NCBI GenBank assembly: GCA_963747315.1
Contig: CAVVEQ010000005.1
Span: 151,178 to 215,177, forward strand
Reading direction: 5' to 3'
Length of the DNA stretch: 64,000 nt
Origin: CAVVEQ01 sp963747315
GTDB lineage: Bacteria; Chloroflexota; Anaerolineae; Anaerolineales; Anaerolineaceae
The notes under the pieces are model-generated. The model ran no database searches, was not told the DNA's origin, and worked only from the letters and a program-made list of their open reading frames with translations. The first letter of the stretch is position 1, and the number at the start of each line of letters is the position of its first letter. Made by a program: the position numbers and the translations under genes. Below, piece by piece: positions 1 through 7,023 of this stretch.

Positions 1-366
1 TGGGCGGCTCGCTTCCTCGGGCGGAATAACCTCGTGGAAGGCAGGGTGACCTCCACCCGGCCGTTCCGGTCAGAAACCGCGTTGGGCAGTTTAGAAGCTG
101 CCACCGATGCATCGCTAAAATTTAAAACCAGTGATCAAGTCACGCTGCTGATCCCGGCGGAATCCGCGAGCCTGGCGGAAGATGAAAGCCATTCACAGAA
201 GATCAACGGGCAAGTTGAGGATGCCGTCTTCCGGGGGAAGGATTACCGGGTGAGGCTCATCTGCGCGGAAGGTATCCGCCTGGAATTTGACCTTGCGGAA
301 GCCCAACCCCCTGGCAGGGATCTGACCCTGTTCGTTTCCCCCGCGTCGATCCAATGCCTGCAGTGA
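1..366 (+). CDS. ABC transporter ATP-binding protein, C-terminal end (partial)
   Basis: The reading frame is open from the first base and ends with TGA at 364-366, so only the last 121 residues are present. It begins WAARFLGRNNLVEG, the hallmark start of the TOBE domain that follows the nucleotide-binding domain in MalK/PotA/FbpC-type importer ATPases. The remaining residues form the beta-rich TOBE barrel, which in this family binds substrate or regulators. Walker and signature motifs lie outside the window, so the substrate cannot be told; FLGRNN most resembles the polyamine, iron or molybdate branch. The next gene overlaps its 3' end by 13 bases, which suggests co-transcription. Confidence 0.75.
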   Translation, partial: WAARFLGRNNLVEGRVTSTRPFRSETALGSLEAATDASLKFKTSDQVTLLIPAESASLAEDESHSQKINGQVEDAVFRGKDYRVRLICAEGIRLEFDLAEAQPPGRDLTLFVSPASIQCLQ

Positions 367-851
367 ATCCCGGCGACATCCTGCAGGTCCTTAAACTGGA
401 TGTGGCGCGGATGGAGCGCTGGCGTTACCCGGCAGAGGTGATCTCCATCCATCAAGAGGGAATTCTGGTCAAGGCGTTTTTCAACCGCCCCGACGACCTG
501 CCCTTTCACGGGATCACCTTTCACCCCGGGGACCGCTTCCTCGAAATGTACTTCACCGACCGGCGCTACAACATCTTCGAAGTCTACGACCGGGATTCGG
601 CCGCACTGAAATGCTGGTACTGCAACGCCAGCCGCCCGGCAGAGGTGCAGCCGGGTTTCATTAAATATGTCGATCTTGCCCTGGACCTGCTGGTCATCCC
701 CGGCAATGAACCCCTGCTGCTGGATGAGGATGAATTCGACGCTCTGTTTATCGACCCCGAAGAACGCCGGGAGACTCTTGAGGCTATTCGCAGTCTCGAG
801 GCGCGGTTCCACCGTGCAAACGAGATTTGCCTTGCCCAAGGCTGGATCTGA
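354..851 (+). CDS. DUF402 family protein
   Basis: A 165-residue protein whose C-terminal half carries the DUF402 pattern: WYCN near residue 89, then YVDLALDLLV and LLDEDEFDAL, with the acidic cluster that binds divalent metal. Characterised DUF402 members (FomD, Sa1684/Ntdp) hydrolyse nucleotide di- or triphosphates or CMP-phosphonates; the substrate here is unknown. The ATG overlaps the end of the upstream ABC ATPase gene by 13 bases, indicating translational coupling. The N-terminal part (about residues 5-85) is a small beta barrel, as usual in the family. The gene converges on the minus-strand iron transporter gene with an 18-base gap. Confidence 0.8.
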   Translation: MPAVNPGDILQVLKLDVARMERWRYPAEVISIHQEGILVKAFFNRPDDLPFHGITFHPGDRFLEMYFTDRRYNIFEVYDRDSAALKCWYCNASRPAEVQPGFIKYVDLALDLLVIPGNEPLLLDEDEFDALFIDPEERRETLEAIRSLEARFHRANEICLAQGWI

Positions 852-869
852 AACTATTATTCTATTTAC

Positions 870-1607
870 CTACGGAGTCGGGGGAACTTTGAGTAGAACG
901 CCGATCGCGTAACCCGCCAGCGCACTTATCGTACCAATAAATGCCAGCTCCAGGCCGCTCCGGACCGGGTTGCCGACCATCACCTTCGCTTTATAAACTC
1001 CCACCCCGAAAAGCACCGCGGCTGTTATCACCACCGAAAGGATCATGCTGGGCATTACAGGAAGGAAGAGGAAAGGCAGGAGGGGAATAAGAGAACCGAT
1101 GATCGCTGAAAGACCTACAACGAACGCAGCCTTCCACGCGCTGGAACGATCCACCGGGGTGAGCTGGTGCTCCTCCGCCATCATCACAGCCACCCAGATA
1201 TCCTGGTTGGTGGTAATCGTTTCCACAATGTTATCCAGCAGCTCTCCCTTGAAGCCCTTTTTGGCATAGATCGAGCGAACCTCGTCCTTTTCAAGCTGGG
1301 GTAACTCTTTAATGTGGCGGTACTCCCGCGCCCGTTCGCTTTCGTAATAATCCGCGTCCGCAAGTGTGGAGGTGTAGGCAACAGCCCCCATTGAAACCGA
1401 TTCCGCCACCGCAGCGGCAAGCCCGGCGACCAGCACAATCGAGGTATCGCCCGTCGCTGCCGCGACCCCCAGGATGACCCCCAGCACGTTCACCAGCCCA
1501 TCCTGCCCGCCCAGGATGATATCCGGCAGCCCCGACCCGCGGGCATGGGGATCGAAGGATAGGTGGTGCTGTTTTTGACTCAGCGGCTCAATTCTTTGGC
1601 TTTGCAT
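870..1607 (-). CDS. VIT1/CCC1 family Fe2+/Mn2+ transporter
   Basis: A 245-residue inner-membrane protein of the vacuolar iron transporter (VIT1/CCC1) family. After a short cytoplasmic N-terminus comes the family signature DIILGGQDGLVNVLGV in TM1, then AESVSMGAVAY in TM2, a charged cytoplasmic helix pair rich in Glu (about residues 85-150) that corresponds to the metal-binding domain, and three further hydrophobic segments. Members export or sequester Fe2+ or Mn2+. It lies 90 bases downstream of, and in the same direction as, an ArsR/SmtB-type repressor gene, so the two probably form a metal-responsive operon. Length is normal and no defect is seen. Confidence 0.88.
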   Translation of the reverse strand: MQSQRIEPLSQKQHHLSFDPHARGSGLPDIILGGQDGLVNVLGVILGVAAATGDTSIVLVAGLAAAVAESVSMGAVAYTSTLADADYYESERAREYRHIKELPQLEKDEVRSIYAKKGFKGELLDNIVETITTNQDIWVAVMMAEEHQLTPVDRSSAWKAAFVVGLSAIIGSLIPLLPFLFLPVMPSMILSVVITAAVLFGVGVYKAKVMVGNPVRSGLELAFIGTISALAGYAIGVLLKVPPTP

Positions 1608-1697
1608 TCGATTCTTCCGGTCACGATTGGATTCTTTTTAGAGTAGGCGATTCTATATATTAATTTGGAGCGTGATTATCGCGCGGTTAGACGTCTT

Positions 1698-2012
1698 TCA
1701 TCCCTTCAAAATGTGGGAAACCCCCTGCTCGAATAGGGTAATGATATGGGCGTCCTCAAGTCGGTAAAAGACTTCCTTGCCCTCGCGGCGGGAAACGATC
1801 AGGTGCATCTGCCGCAGGCCGCGCAGATGATGGGAAACCGCCGAGGGGCTTATCCCCACTTTTTCTGCCAGGGTGGAGACGTTGCACTCCTCTTTGATTA
1901 GCGCAGAGAGGAGCCGAACGCGGTTGGTATCGCTGAACGAGCGAAATAGCTCCGCCACATGCGCAGCGGTGTGCTCATCTAAAAGGGGGATTTCTTCATT
2001 TACTTGAATCAT
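1698..2012 (-). CDS. ArsR/SmtB-type metal-sensing repressor
   Basis: A 104-residue winged-helix protein. The recognition helix region reads VGISPSAVSHHLRGLR (about 52-67) and the wing is REGKEVFYRL. The last helix has Asp87-x-His89 and His100, the spacing of three of the four alpha-5 zinc ligands of SmtB/CzrA; the fourth position is Lys103 instead of Glu or His. There is no alpha-3 CxC site, so a plain arsenic sensor is unlikely. SmtB-type proteins leave DNA when they bind Zn, Co or Ni. It precedes the VIT/CCC1 transporter gene, and a SmtB-like palindrome lies directly upstream of its start, implying autoregulation. Metal identity is inference. Confidence 0.88.
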   Translation of the reverse strand: MIQVNEEIPLLDEHTAAHVAELFRSFSDTNRVRLLSALIKEECNVSTLAEKVGISPSAVSHHLRGLRQMHLIVSRREGKEVFYRLEDAHIITLFEQGVSHILKG

Positions 2013-2013
2013 A

Positions 2014-2042
2014 TGAACATATCTTCACTTGTTTGTATTATA
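2014..2042 (-). promoter_or_regulatory. Promoter -10 and ArsR/SmtB-type operator
   Basis: On the minus strand a perfect TATAAT sits at 2042-2037. Just downstream, at 2014-2027, is the imperfect palindrome TGAACA-TA-TCTTCA (read on plus), close to the 12-2-12 SmtB operator core TGAACA-N2-TATTCA. It lies between the expected start site (about 2030) and the repressor ATG at 2012, where bound repressor would block initiation. No good -35 is seen; the expected place falls in the preceding terminator hairpin. The leader would be very short and has no clear Shine-Dalgarno. Confidence 0.55.
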
Positions 2043-2043
2043 C

Positions 2044-2076
2044 CAAAAAAATACCGGCGGAGTTATTTCCGCCGGT
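2044..2076 (-). terminator. Rho-independent terminator of the DUF2085-DUF4126 operon
   Basis: Read on the minus strand, the stem ACCGGCGG / CCGCCGGT with an 8-base loop is followed by a run of seven T. It ends transcription from the membrane-protein genes above and directly abuts the arsR promoter. Confidence 0.75.
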
Positions 2077-2101
2077 TGCCTATTAACCTCGCTTTTGTTG
2101 C

Positions 2102-2383
2102 TTAATACACCATTGGAATTGGCAGGAGACTTCCACCAAAAAGTCCTCCCAGCCCCGTCACGACCGCATTCAGGATTCCTGCGGTGGCGATGCAGGCGCA
2201 GCAGCAGCACAACACAAGGAGTACGAGCAGGATGATGATCACCACCTCCGAGGATCGGATCTTCTGCTTTCCCCGGGTGTTATCGGCGGAATTATCCTGC
2301 GCTGGCAGCTCGGAAGCTACACCCAGTGGATTTTCCTGCCCGGTGGTCACGATCTCGCCTTTGATTGCCTTACTTCCAGCCAT
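2102..2383 (-). CDS. Small membrane protein with a cysteine-clustered helix
   Basis: About 93 residues, family not recognised. The start at 2383 is chosen because GGAGG lies 5 bases upstream; an ATG at 2401 has no such site. A polar 50-residue N-terminus is followed by a single membrane helix, VVIIILLVLLVLCCCCACIA, that ends in five cysteines out of six residues, then a Gly-rich tail. The cysteine cluster at the membrane face suggests lipidation, metal or heme binding, or only a TM peculiarity; none is proven. It is the last gene of the DUF2085-DUF4126 operon and is followed by a terminator. Confidence 0.6.
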   Translation of the reverse strand: MAGSKAIKGEIVTTGQENPLGVASELPAQDNSADNTRGKQKIRSSEVVIIILLVLLVLCCCCACIATAGILNAVVTGLGGLFGGSLLPIPMVY

Positions 2384-2401
2384 CGTATCCTCCTTCCACA
2401 A

Positions 2402-2974
2402 TTATGCGGATGCGCCTGAGCGCGCCTTGCGCCTGCGGTTGAAAAACCAGATCGACCACACCAGCAGGATGACGAGAGCGATCGCGATGAGCACCGGGAC
2501 GATGATCGACATCACCGAGGTGACCGTGGCGACGGTATCTTCCGCCATGCTCACCGGAACATTGCCTGCCGAGCCCGTGGAAGCGGTCACCACCGGGCGC
2601 ACGACTGCAGCCTTGACGGTATGCACGCCGCCCGCCACCAGTAACCCCATGGACATGGCAAGGACCGGGTTGATATCCGCGATCACCGAGGTGCTTGCAG
2701 CGAAGGCGATAGCCCCAGCCACCGGACGGATGAAGGTCATCAGCACGTCGTTGGCGTGGTTGACCGCCGGAACCTTATCGGCGATGAATTCCACCGCCAC
2801 CAGGAACCCGAGCAGACCGATGATCCACCAGTTCTCCAGGGTATCCCAGGGGGCGGCCAGGGTGATCAGGTTGGTGAACTTCGCCAGCAGCGCAATGGTC
2901 AGCAGGGGAATATAAGCGTTCAACCCCGCGCTTGCAGCCAACCCGAATGCCGTAAAAACAGCCAGTAACTCCAT
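2402..2974 (-). CDS. DUF4126 family membrane protein
   Basis: 190 residues with about five hydrophobic segments. The N-terminal ASAGLNAYIPLLTIAL and the later VEFIADKVPAVNHANDVLMT are typical of DUF4126, a family of unknown function found in actinobacteria, proteobacteria and chloroflexi. The C-terminus has one long helix followed by a basic tail (NRRRKAR), so the tail is cytoplasmic. It starts 9 bases after the DUF2085 gene and lies 18 bases before the small Cys-rich gene, so the three are one transcription unit. Function unknown. Confidence 0.8.
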   Translation of the reverse strand: MELLAVFTAFGLAASAGLNAYIPLLTIALLAKFTNLITLAAPWDTLENWWIIGLLGFLVAVEFIADKVPAVNHANDVLMTFIRPVAGAIAFAASTSVIADINPVLAMSMGLLVAGGVHTVKAAVVRPVVTASTGSAGNVPVSMAEDTVATVTSVMSIIVPVLIAIALVILLVWSIWFFNRRRKARSGASA

Positions 2975-2983
2975 TTCAATCTC

Positions 2984-3796
2984 CTATTGTGGTATGAAAC
3001 CGGACCAGGTACCTGTCATGTTGTAGCGCACGATGTCCATCAGGGCGATCTGCCCCAGGGCGGTGATGAAACCAAGCAGCAACAGGACCCATATCTCACT
3101 CCATATACGATATTGGTTCTCTTTTCGTTGCACCATCGTCCAGACCACGGTGTAAACCAGGGTCAGGATGGCCAGCACAGTGCCCGCGCTGATGAGGGCT
3201 GCGGGTAAAACCAGGAACGGCACCCCGCTCAGGATACTGAGGTCGAGGATCAGCGCGAAGAGCAGGATTAGCCCCAGTTCCTTCCAGGATTCCAGGATCG
3301 ACCGATCTTCAAAATCCTCCCAGACGGTCTGGTTGAAAACCGGCCAGAGTACCACCGGGATGATGATCCCCATGCCGGTACCGGCAAAGAGCCTGATCAG
3401 GTTGGTGGTGAGATAAACGCTCGGGCTGCCGGGCAGGAGCATCGCGAAGGAATTGAGGCTATCCAGAGCAAAGACCAGCGCAAAAACACCGAGTACCACC
3501 CAGATCCTGCCGGGGGGGAATTTACCGCGCCTGCCCTTCCGGCCCAGGTAGACCAGGCCGGCAAAGGCGCCTAAATACATCCCCGTGCAGCGCGCGCAAA
3601 GCGGCAGCTCGCGCCCGCCGATATCATAGGATCTTTCCGCGATGCGGTGGCAGACTGCGTACCCGATCGCGTCCGCCTTCCCCCACAACCCCGGGGGGGT
3701 GAGAATGATCCATGCCAGAGTCCCGGTGATGGCGATAATAAGGATGATTATTGAAGCTGCATTGAATTTGAAAGGGAATCGTCTCATGTCAGCCAT
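2984..3796 (-). CDS. DUF2085 family membrane protein
   Basis: About 270 residues, strongly hydrophobic with six or more predicted membrane segments. The diagnostic DUF2085 motif CHRIAERSY...LPLCARCTGMYLG is present near residues 49-75: one Cys-His and a CxxC pair, probably a metal or heme site. Start 3796 is preferred over 3811 because GGAAGG lies 6 bases upstream. It is the first gene of the operon with DUF4126. Function of the family is unknown. Confidence 0.8.
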   Translation of the reverse strand: MADMRRFPFKFNAASIIILIIAITGTLAWIILTPPGLWGKADAIGYAVCHRIAERSYDIGGRELPLCARCTGMYLGAFAGLVYLGRKGRRGKFPPGRIWVVLGVFALVFALDSLNSFAMLLPGSPSVYLTTNLIRLFAGTGMGIIIPVVLWPVFNQTVWEDFEDRSILESWKELGLILLFALILDLSILSGVPFLVLPAALISAGTVLAILTLVYTVVWTMVQRKENQYRIWSEIWVLLLLGFITALGQIALMDIVRYNMTGTWSGFIPQ

Positions 3797-3804
3797 TATA
3801 TCCC

Positions 3805-3836
3805 TTCCCAATTCAGGGATTGTTTTTCGTTATAAT
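3805..3836 (+). promoter_or_regulatory. Candidate promoter of the DUF3048 lipoprotein gene
   Basis: A perfect TATAAT at 3831-3836 lies about 50 bases upstream of the lipoprotein ATG in the divergent intergenic region. The -35 is poor (TTCCCA at 3805-3810, 20-base spacer). Seen directly; activity is inference. Confidence 0.4.
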
Positions 3837-3888
3837 CAGCCGGGAACTATTTACACCCGCTTATCGTCATTGTAACAAGGAGTTTTCA

Positions 3889-5082
3889 ATGAAAACCTCA
3901 CGGTACCTTATTGCTGCGCTCGTCCTTTCCCTGGTCCTTTCCGGCTGCGGTGCCGGGCAGATCTTCGGACCCACGGTCACCCCACTTCCGACTGCCACAC
4001 CCCCGCGTCCAACCTCCACCCCCACCCCTGCCGATACACCCACCCCCACGGCCTCCCCCACCCCCGATTACCCGCCCCAGGGGCTGGGACCCACCAATTT
4101 CCCACCGGATGTCAACCCCCTCACCGGGCTGCAGGTGGATGACCCCGCCAATCTGGAACGCCGCCCCATCGCGGTGAAGGTGGAAAACCTCCCGCGCGAA
4201 GATCGCCCGCAGTGGGGGCTGAGCAAGGCGGATATCACCTATGAGTACTACACCGAGGAAGGCACCACCCGGTTTATCTCGATCTTCTACGGCGAGAATG
4301 CCGACCTGGTCGGCCCCATTCGCTCCGCACGCCTCTTCGACCTGAACATCGTACCGATGTATAAAAGCGCGTTCGTTTTCGGCAGCGCCTGGTCGCTGGT
4401 CCTCAACCGCCTCTACAGCCAGGATTACTACAACCGCCTGCTGATCGAATCCACCTGGACCCAGCCGGCGATCTTCCGCAAGAACGTGAACGGCAATAAT
4501 TTCCTGATGGTCAACACTGCCCTCATTAAGGATGCCCTGCGGAACTACGGCGCGACAAATACGCGGCAGAACCTGGACGGCATGTTCTTCATGGCACCGC
4601 CTCCTGCGGGCGGCACCCCGGCGAATTCTGTCTTCGCCCGCTATTCCGCAGCCATCTACAACCGCTGGGATTACGACCCCGCCACCGAAAAATACCTGCG
4701 TTTTTCAGATACCCAGAACGCGAGCAGCCCGGAAACAGAAGTTTATGCCCCCCTGGTGGATCGCGCCACCGGCGAGCAGATCACCGCGGATAACGTGGTG
4801 ACCTTCTTCGTACAGCAGGATGTGATCATGCGCTCGGGCAGCACGGAAGTGATCGATGTGCCGCTCTATGGCAACGGCACCGCCTACATCGCCCGCAACG
4901 GGCAGATGTACCAGGTGCTCTGGGCGCGCCCCACGCGCGATTCGGTGCTCACCCTGGTCAACCCGGATGGCACCCCCTTCCCCTTCAAACCGGGGAACAC
5001 CTGGTACGAGGTGATGGGGAACACCTCCACGGTCACCCAGCCCGCGGATGGGATCTGGCGATTCACCTTCTCGATCCCGTAA
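3889..5082 (+). CDS. DUF3048 domain lipoprotein (YerB-like)
   Basis: 397 residues. The start at 3889 follows AAGGAG with good spacing. A signal peptide ends in the lipobox LVLSGC (lipidated Cys20), so the protein is anchored outside the membrane. Residues about 25-60 are a Thr/Pro-rich linker. The folded part starts NPLTGL and has PIAVKVENLP, GLSKADITYEYYTEEGTTRF and VGPIRSAR, the conserved DUF3048 blocks. Bacillus YerB is the named relative; its role is unknown. It is a single gene with its own promoter, convergent with the phosphofructokinase gene. Confidence 0.85.
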   Translation: MKTSRYLIAALVLSLVLSGCGAGQIFGPTVTPLPTATPPRPTSTPTPADTPTPTASPTPDYPPQGLGPTNFPPDVNPLTGLQVDDPANLERRPIAVKVENLPREDRPQWGLSKADITYEYYTEEGTTRFISIFYGENADLVGPIRSARLFDLNIVPMYKSAFVFGSAWSLVLNRLYSQDYYNRLLIESTWTQPAIFRKNVNGNNFLMVNTALIKDALRNYGATNTRQNLDGMFFMAPPPAGGTPANSVFARYSAAIYNRWDYDPATEKYLRFSDTQNASSPETEVYAPLVDRATGEQITADNVVTFFVQQDVIMRSGSTEVIDVPLYGNGTAYIARNGQMYQVLWARPTRDSVLTLVNPDGTPFPFKPGNTWYEVMGNTSTVTQPADGIWRFTFSIP

Positions 5083-5100
5083 AAAAGGGTCTACAAAGGC

Positions 5101-5293
5101 TTGCATTTATTGCAGGATTGGGGCATACTTATTGCACCCGAAAGGGAGTACCTTTTCATTCGCTATTCTTTAATGAGGAGGTGGTGCCCGAAATGAACGA
5201 TAGTAATTTGAAAAGCGCTGCGGCATCCCTCCTCGCAAGACGATAGGCTGCCGCAGCGCCCCAACTCACCGCGCCGTCCTTTTTTGGACGGCG
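5101..5293 (+). other. Candidate small transcript with 17-codon ORF and two hairpins
   Basis: Between the DUF3048 and phosphofructokinase genes there is a promoter-like pair TTGCAT (5101) and CATACT (5124) with a 17-base spacer. It is followed by a strong Shine-Dalgarno GAGGAGGTG (5176-5184) and a 17-codon reading frame at 5193-5246. The 3' half of that frame lies in an 11-bp perfect stem (5215-5225 with 5249-5259). A second 8-bp stem (5272-5279 with 5286-5293) has six T in its loop. No gene follows in this direction, so a leader peptide for attenuation makes little sense. A small RNA or microprotein is possible; the call is speculative. Confidence 0.3.
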
Positions 5294-5304
5294 TCGTGAT
5301 TTAT

Positions 5305-6387
5305 TTACTCCCCAAACGATATCCCCAGCCCCCTGGCGGCGCGGATGGCATCGCCGTTCAGATCCACCCGCTTGGGAACAGCCAGGGCTTCGGCGATATC
5401 GATATCTACGATCCGCTCGCTCTTCAGCGCCACCATCCGCCCGAATTTCCCCTCCGCAGCCAGGTGCACCGCCGCCGAGCCAAAACGCGTGCCCAGCCAG
5501 CGGTCGAAGGCGCTGGGGCTGCCGCCGCGCTGCAGGTGCCCCAGCACGGTCACGCGCGTCTCCACCTGGCAGTTTTCGGAGATGAATTCCGCCACCTGGA
5601 AGGAGATCCCGCCCAGCCGGGCTACGTAGACCGAATCGCCCGGGATGGATACCACCGGCTGGCCGCCCTTTGGGAAAGCCCCCTCCGCCACGGCGATGAT
5701 GCTGAACGAGCTGCCCTGGCGCTGGCGCTGGTGCACCTTCTTGCAGACAGCCTCGAAGCTGAAAGGGATCTCGGGGATCAGGATCACATCCGCCCCGCCA
5801 GCCACGCCGGCATGCAGGGTGATGAAACCGGCGTCCCGCCCCATCAGTTCCAGCAGCATCACCCGGTGGTGCGATTCGGCGGTGGTGTGCAGCTTATCCA
5901 GCGCGTCGGTGGCGGTTCCAACCGCGGTATCGAAACCGAAGGTGCATTCCGTCCCGCCGATATCATTATCGATCGTCTTTGGCACGCCCACCACCGGAAC
6001 CCCTTTTTCAAATAGCTCCCGGGCAATCCGCAGGGTGCCATCTCCGCCGATCACGATCAATCCGTCCAGCTTGAGGTCCTGGATACTCTGGATCAGTTTT
6101 TCGGAAATATCCTCCACAACCTCTTTGCCATCCCGCATGACCTTGCGGGCGAAGGGGTTACCGCGGTTGGCGGTACCCAGGATGGTTCCGCCGCGCGGTA
6201 AAATGCCGCGCACGTCGTGGGGGTGCAGCGGGCGGACTCCATCCTCCTCCACGAAGCCGTCGAAGCCATCCTTCACCCCCAGTACTTGCACGTTATAGTC
6301 ATGCTGCGCGGTCTTGACAACTGCCCGGATGACCGCATTAAGTCCGGGGGCATCCCCCCCGCCAGTGAGCACAGCCAGCTTTTCCAT
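5305..6387 (-). CDS. pfkA: 6-phosphofructokinase
   Basis: 360 residues, cytoplasmic; phosphorylates fructose 6-phosphate to the 1,6-bisphosphate in glycolysis. Start 6387 is taken because GGAGG lies 6 bases upstream. Motifs: GGGDAPGLNAVIR (9-21), IGGDGTL (113-119), VPKTIDND (135-142) with catalytic Asp140, and MGRDAGFITL. The phosphoryl-donor positions are Gly117 (E. coli 104) and Lys137 (E. coli 124). Gly at the first argues for ATP, while Lys at the second is shared with pyrophosphate enzymes; this Gly/Lys combination is typical of the actinobacterial ATP-PFK clade. Single gene, divergent from the RRM protein gene. Confidence 0.92.
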   Translation of the reverse strand: MEKLAVLTGGGDAPGLNAVIRAVVKTAQHDYNVQVLGVKDGFDGFVEEDGVRPLHPHDVRGILPRGGTILGTANRGNPFARKVMRDGKEVVEDISEKLIQSIQDLKLDGLIVIGGDGTLRIARELFEKGVPVVGVPKTIDNDIGGTECTFGFDTAVGTATDALDKLHTTAESHHRVMLLELMGRDAGFITLHAGVAGGADVILIPEIPFSFEAVCKKVHQRQRQGSSFSIIAVAEGAFPKGGQPVVSIPGDSVYVARLGGISFQVAEFISENCQVETRVTVLGHLQRGGSPSAFDRWLGTRFGSAAVHLAAEGKFGRMVALKSERIVDIDIAEALAVPKRVDLNGDAIRAARGLGISFGE

Positions 6388-6466
6388 TCTTACCTCCGCT
6401 TCTTCATTCTCCGAATCCAAATTTCATTATATTCCTTCTGTCAATACAATAAATGGTGTTATGGGG

Positions 6467-6665
6467 TATAATGGACCAGTTTGAGATTGGCCTGCGCGGG
6501 ACCGGTGCCCACGATAAACCGGATTCTTAGGGGGAATAGACGACGGCCATCGGATGGATGTCCCATTGGAATGGGTCCGGGTGGACTTGTTCACGGGGGA
6601 ACCTGGAAACGGGTTTCTGTTTAGAGATGGGCTTTGGTTTTTTTAGGTTTTGGAAAGGTTTTTCG
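6467..6665 (+). promoter_or_regulatory. Promoter -10 and long leader of the RRM protein gene
   Basis: TATAAT at 6467-6472 (context GGGTATAAT) lies almost 200 bases before the RRM start. The interval has no plausible gene but is G-rich with several short inverted repeats (for example CCCATT-GG-AATGGG around 6560-6573), and ends with GGAAAGG before the ATG. Long structured leaders are known for cold-inducible RNA-binding protein genes; here this is inference. Confidence 0.4.
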
Positions 6666-6959
6666 ATGAATATTTATGTAGGGAATTTATCATTTCAGGC
6701 CAGCGAAGAGGATGTCCAACAGGCATTTGCTGCCTACGGTACAGTGACCTCCGCTTCCATCATTAAAGATAAGTTCACCGGGCAGTCCCGCGGGTTCGCT
6801 TTCGTGGAAATGCCAAACGCGGATGAAGGCAAAGCTGCCATCCAGGGTATGAACGGAAAAGATCTCAAGGGTCGCACGCTGACAGTCAATGAAGCGCGCC
6901 CCAAAGAGGATCGCGGCAGCAGCAGCGGCAGTTATAACAAAAATAAAAACCGCTATTAA
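6666..6959 (+). CDS. RRM-type RNA-binding protein
   Basis: 97 residues, cytoplasmic. A single RNA recognition motif: RNP2 IYVGNL at 3-8 and RNP1 RGFAFVEM near 41-48, with the beta-alpha-beta order of cyanobacterial and chloroflexal Rbp proteins. A short Gly/Ser/Asn/Lys tail (SSSGSYNKNKNRY) follows. Such proteins act as RNA chaperones and are often cold-induced. The start is the first ATG in front of RNP2, preceded by GGAAAGG; an earlier in-frame ATG at 6558 would add a non-conserved extension. Own promoter, long leader and terminator make it monocistronic. Confidence 0.9.
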   Translation: MNIYVGNLSFQASEEDVQQAFAAYGTVTSASIIKDKFTGQSRGFAFVEMPNADEGKAAIQGMNGKDLKGRTLTVNEARPKEDRGSSSGSYNKNKNRY

Positions 6960-6980
6960 TTCATAAGTTTGGCGGATTTT

Positions 6981-7020
6981 GGGTGTCTGCACTCGTGGAA
7001 AGGCAGACGCCCTTTTCATT
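6981..7020 (+). terminator. Rho-independent terminator of the RRM gene
   Basis: A 10-bp stem GGGTGTCTGC / GCAGACGCCC (one G-T pair) with a 12-base loop is followed by TTTTCATTT, 21 bases after the RRM stop. It may also serve the convergent MFS gene. Confidence 0.8.
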
Positions 7021-7023
7021 TAA

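Noticed and set aside
5272..5293. Rho-independent terminator for phosphofructokinase or DUF3048
   Set aside because: The six T lie in the hairpin loop and no T run follows on either side; kept only as part of the candidate small transcript.
6426..6444. Sigma-70 promoter for phosphofructokinase (TTGACA and TATAAT on minus)
   Set aside because: The two boxes are only 7 bases apart, far too close to work together.
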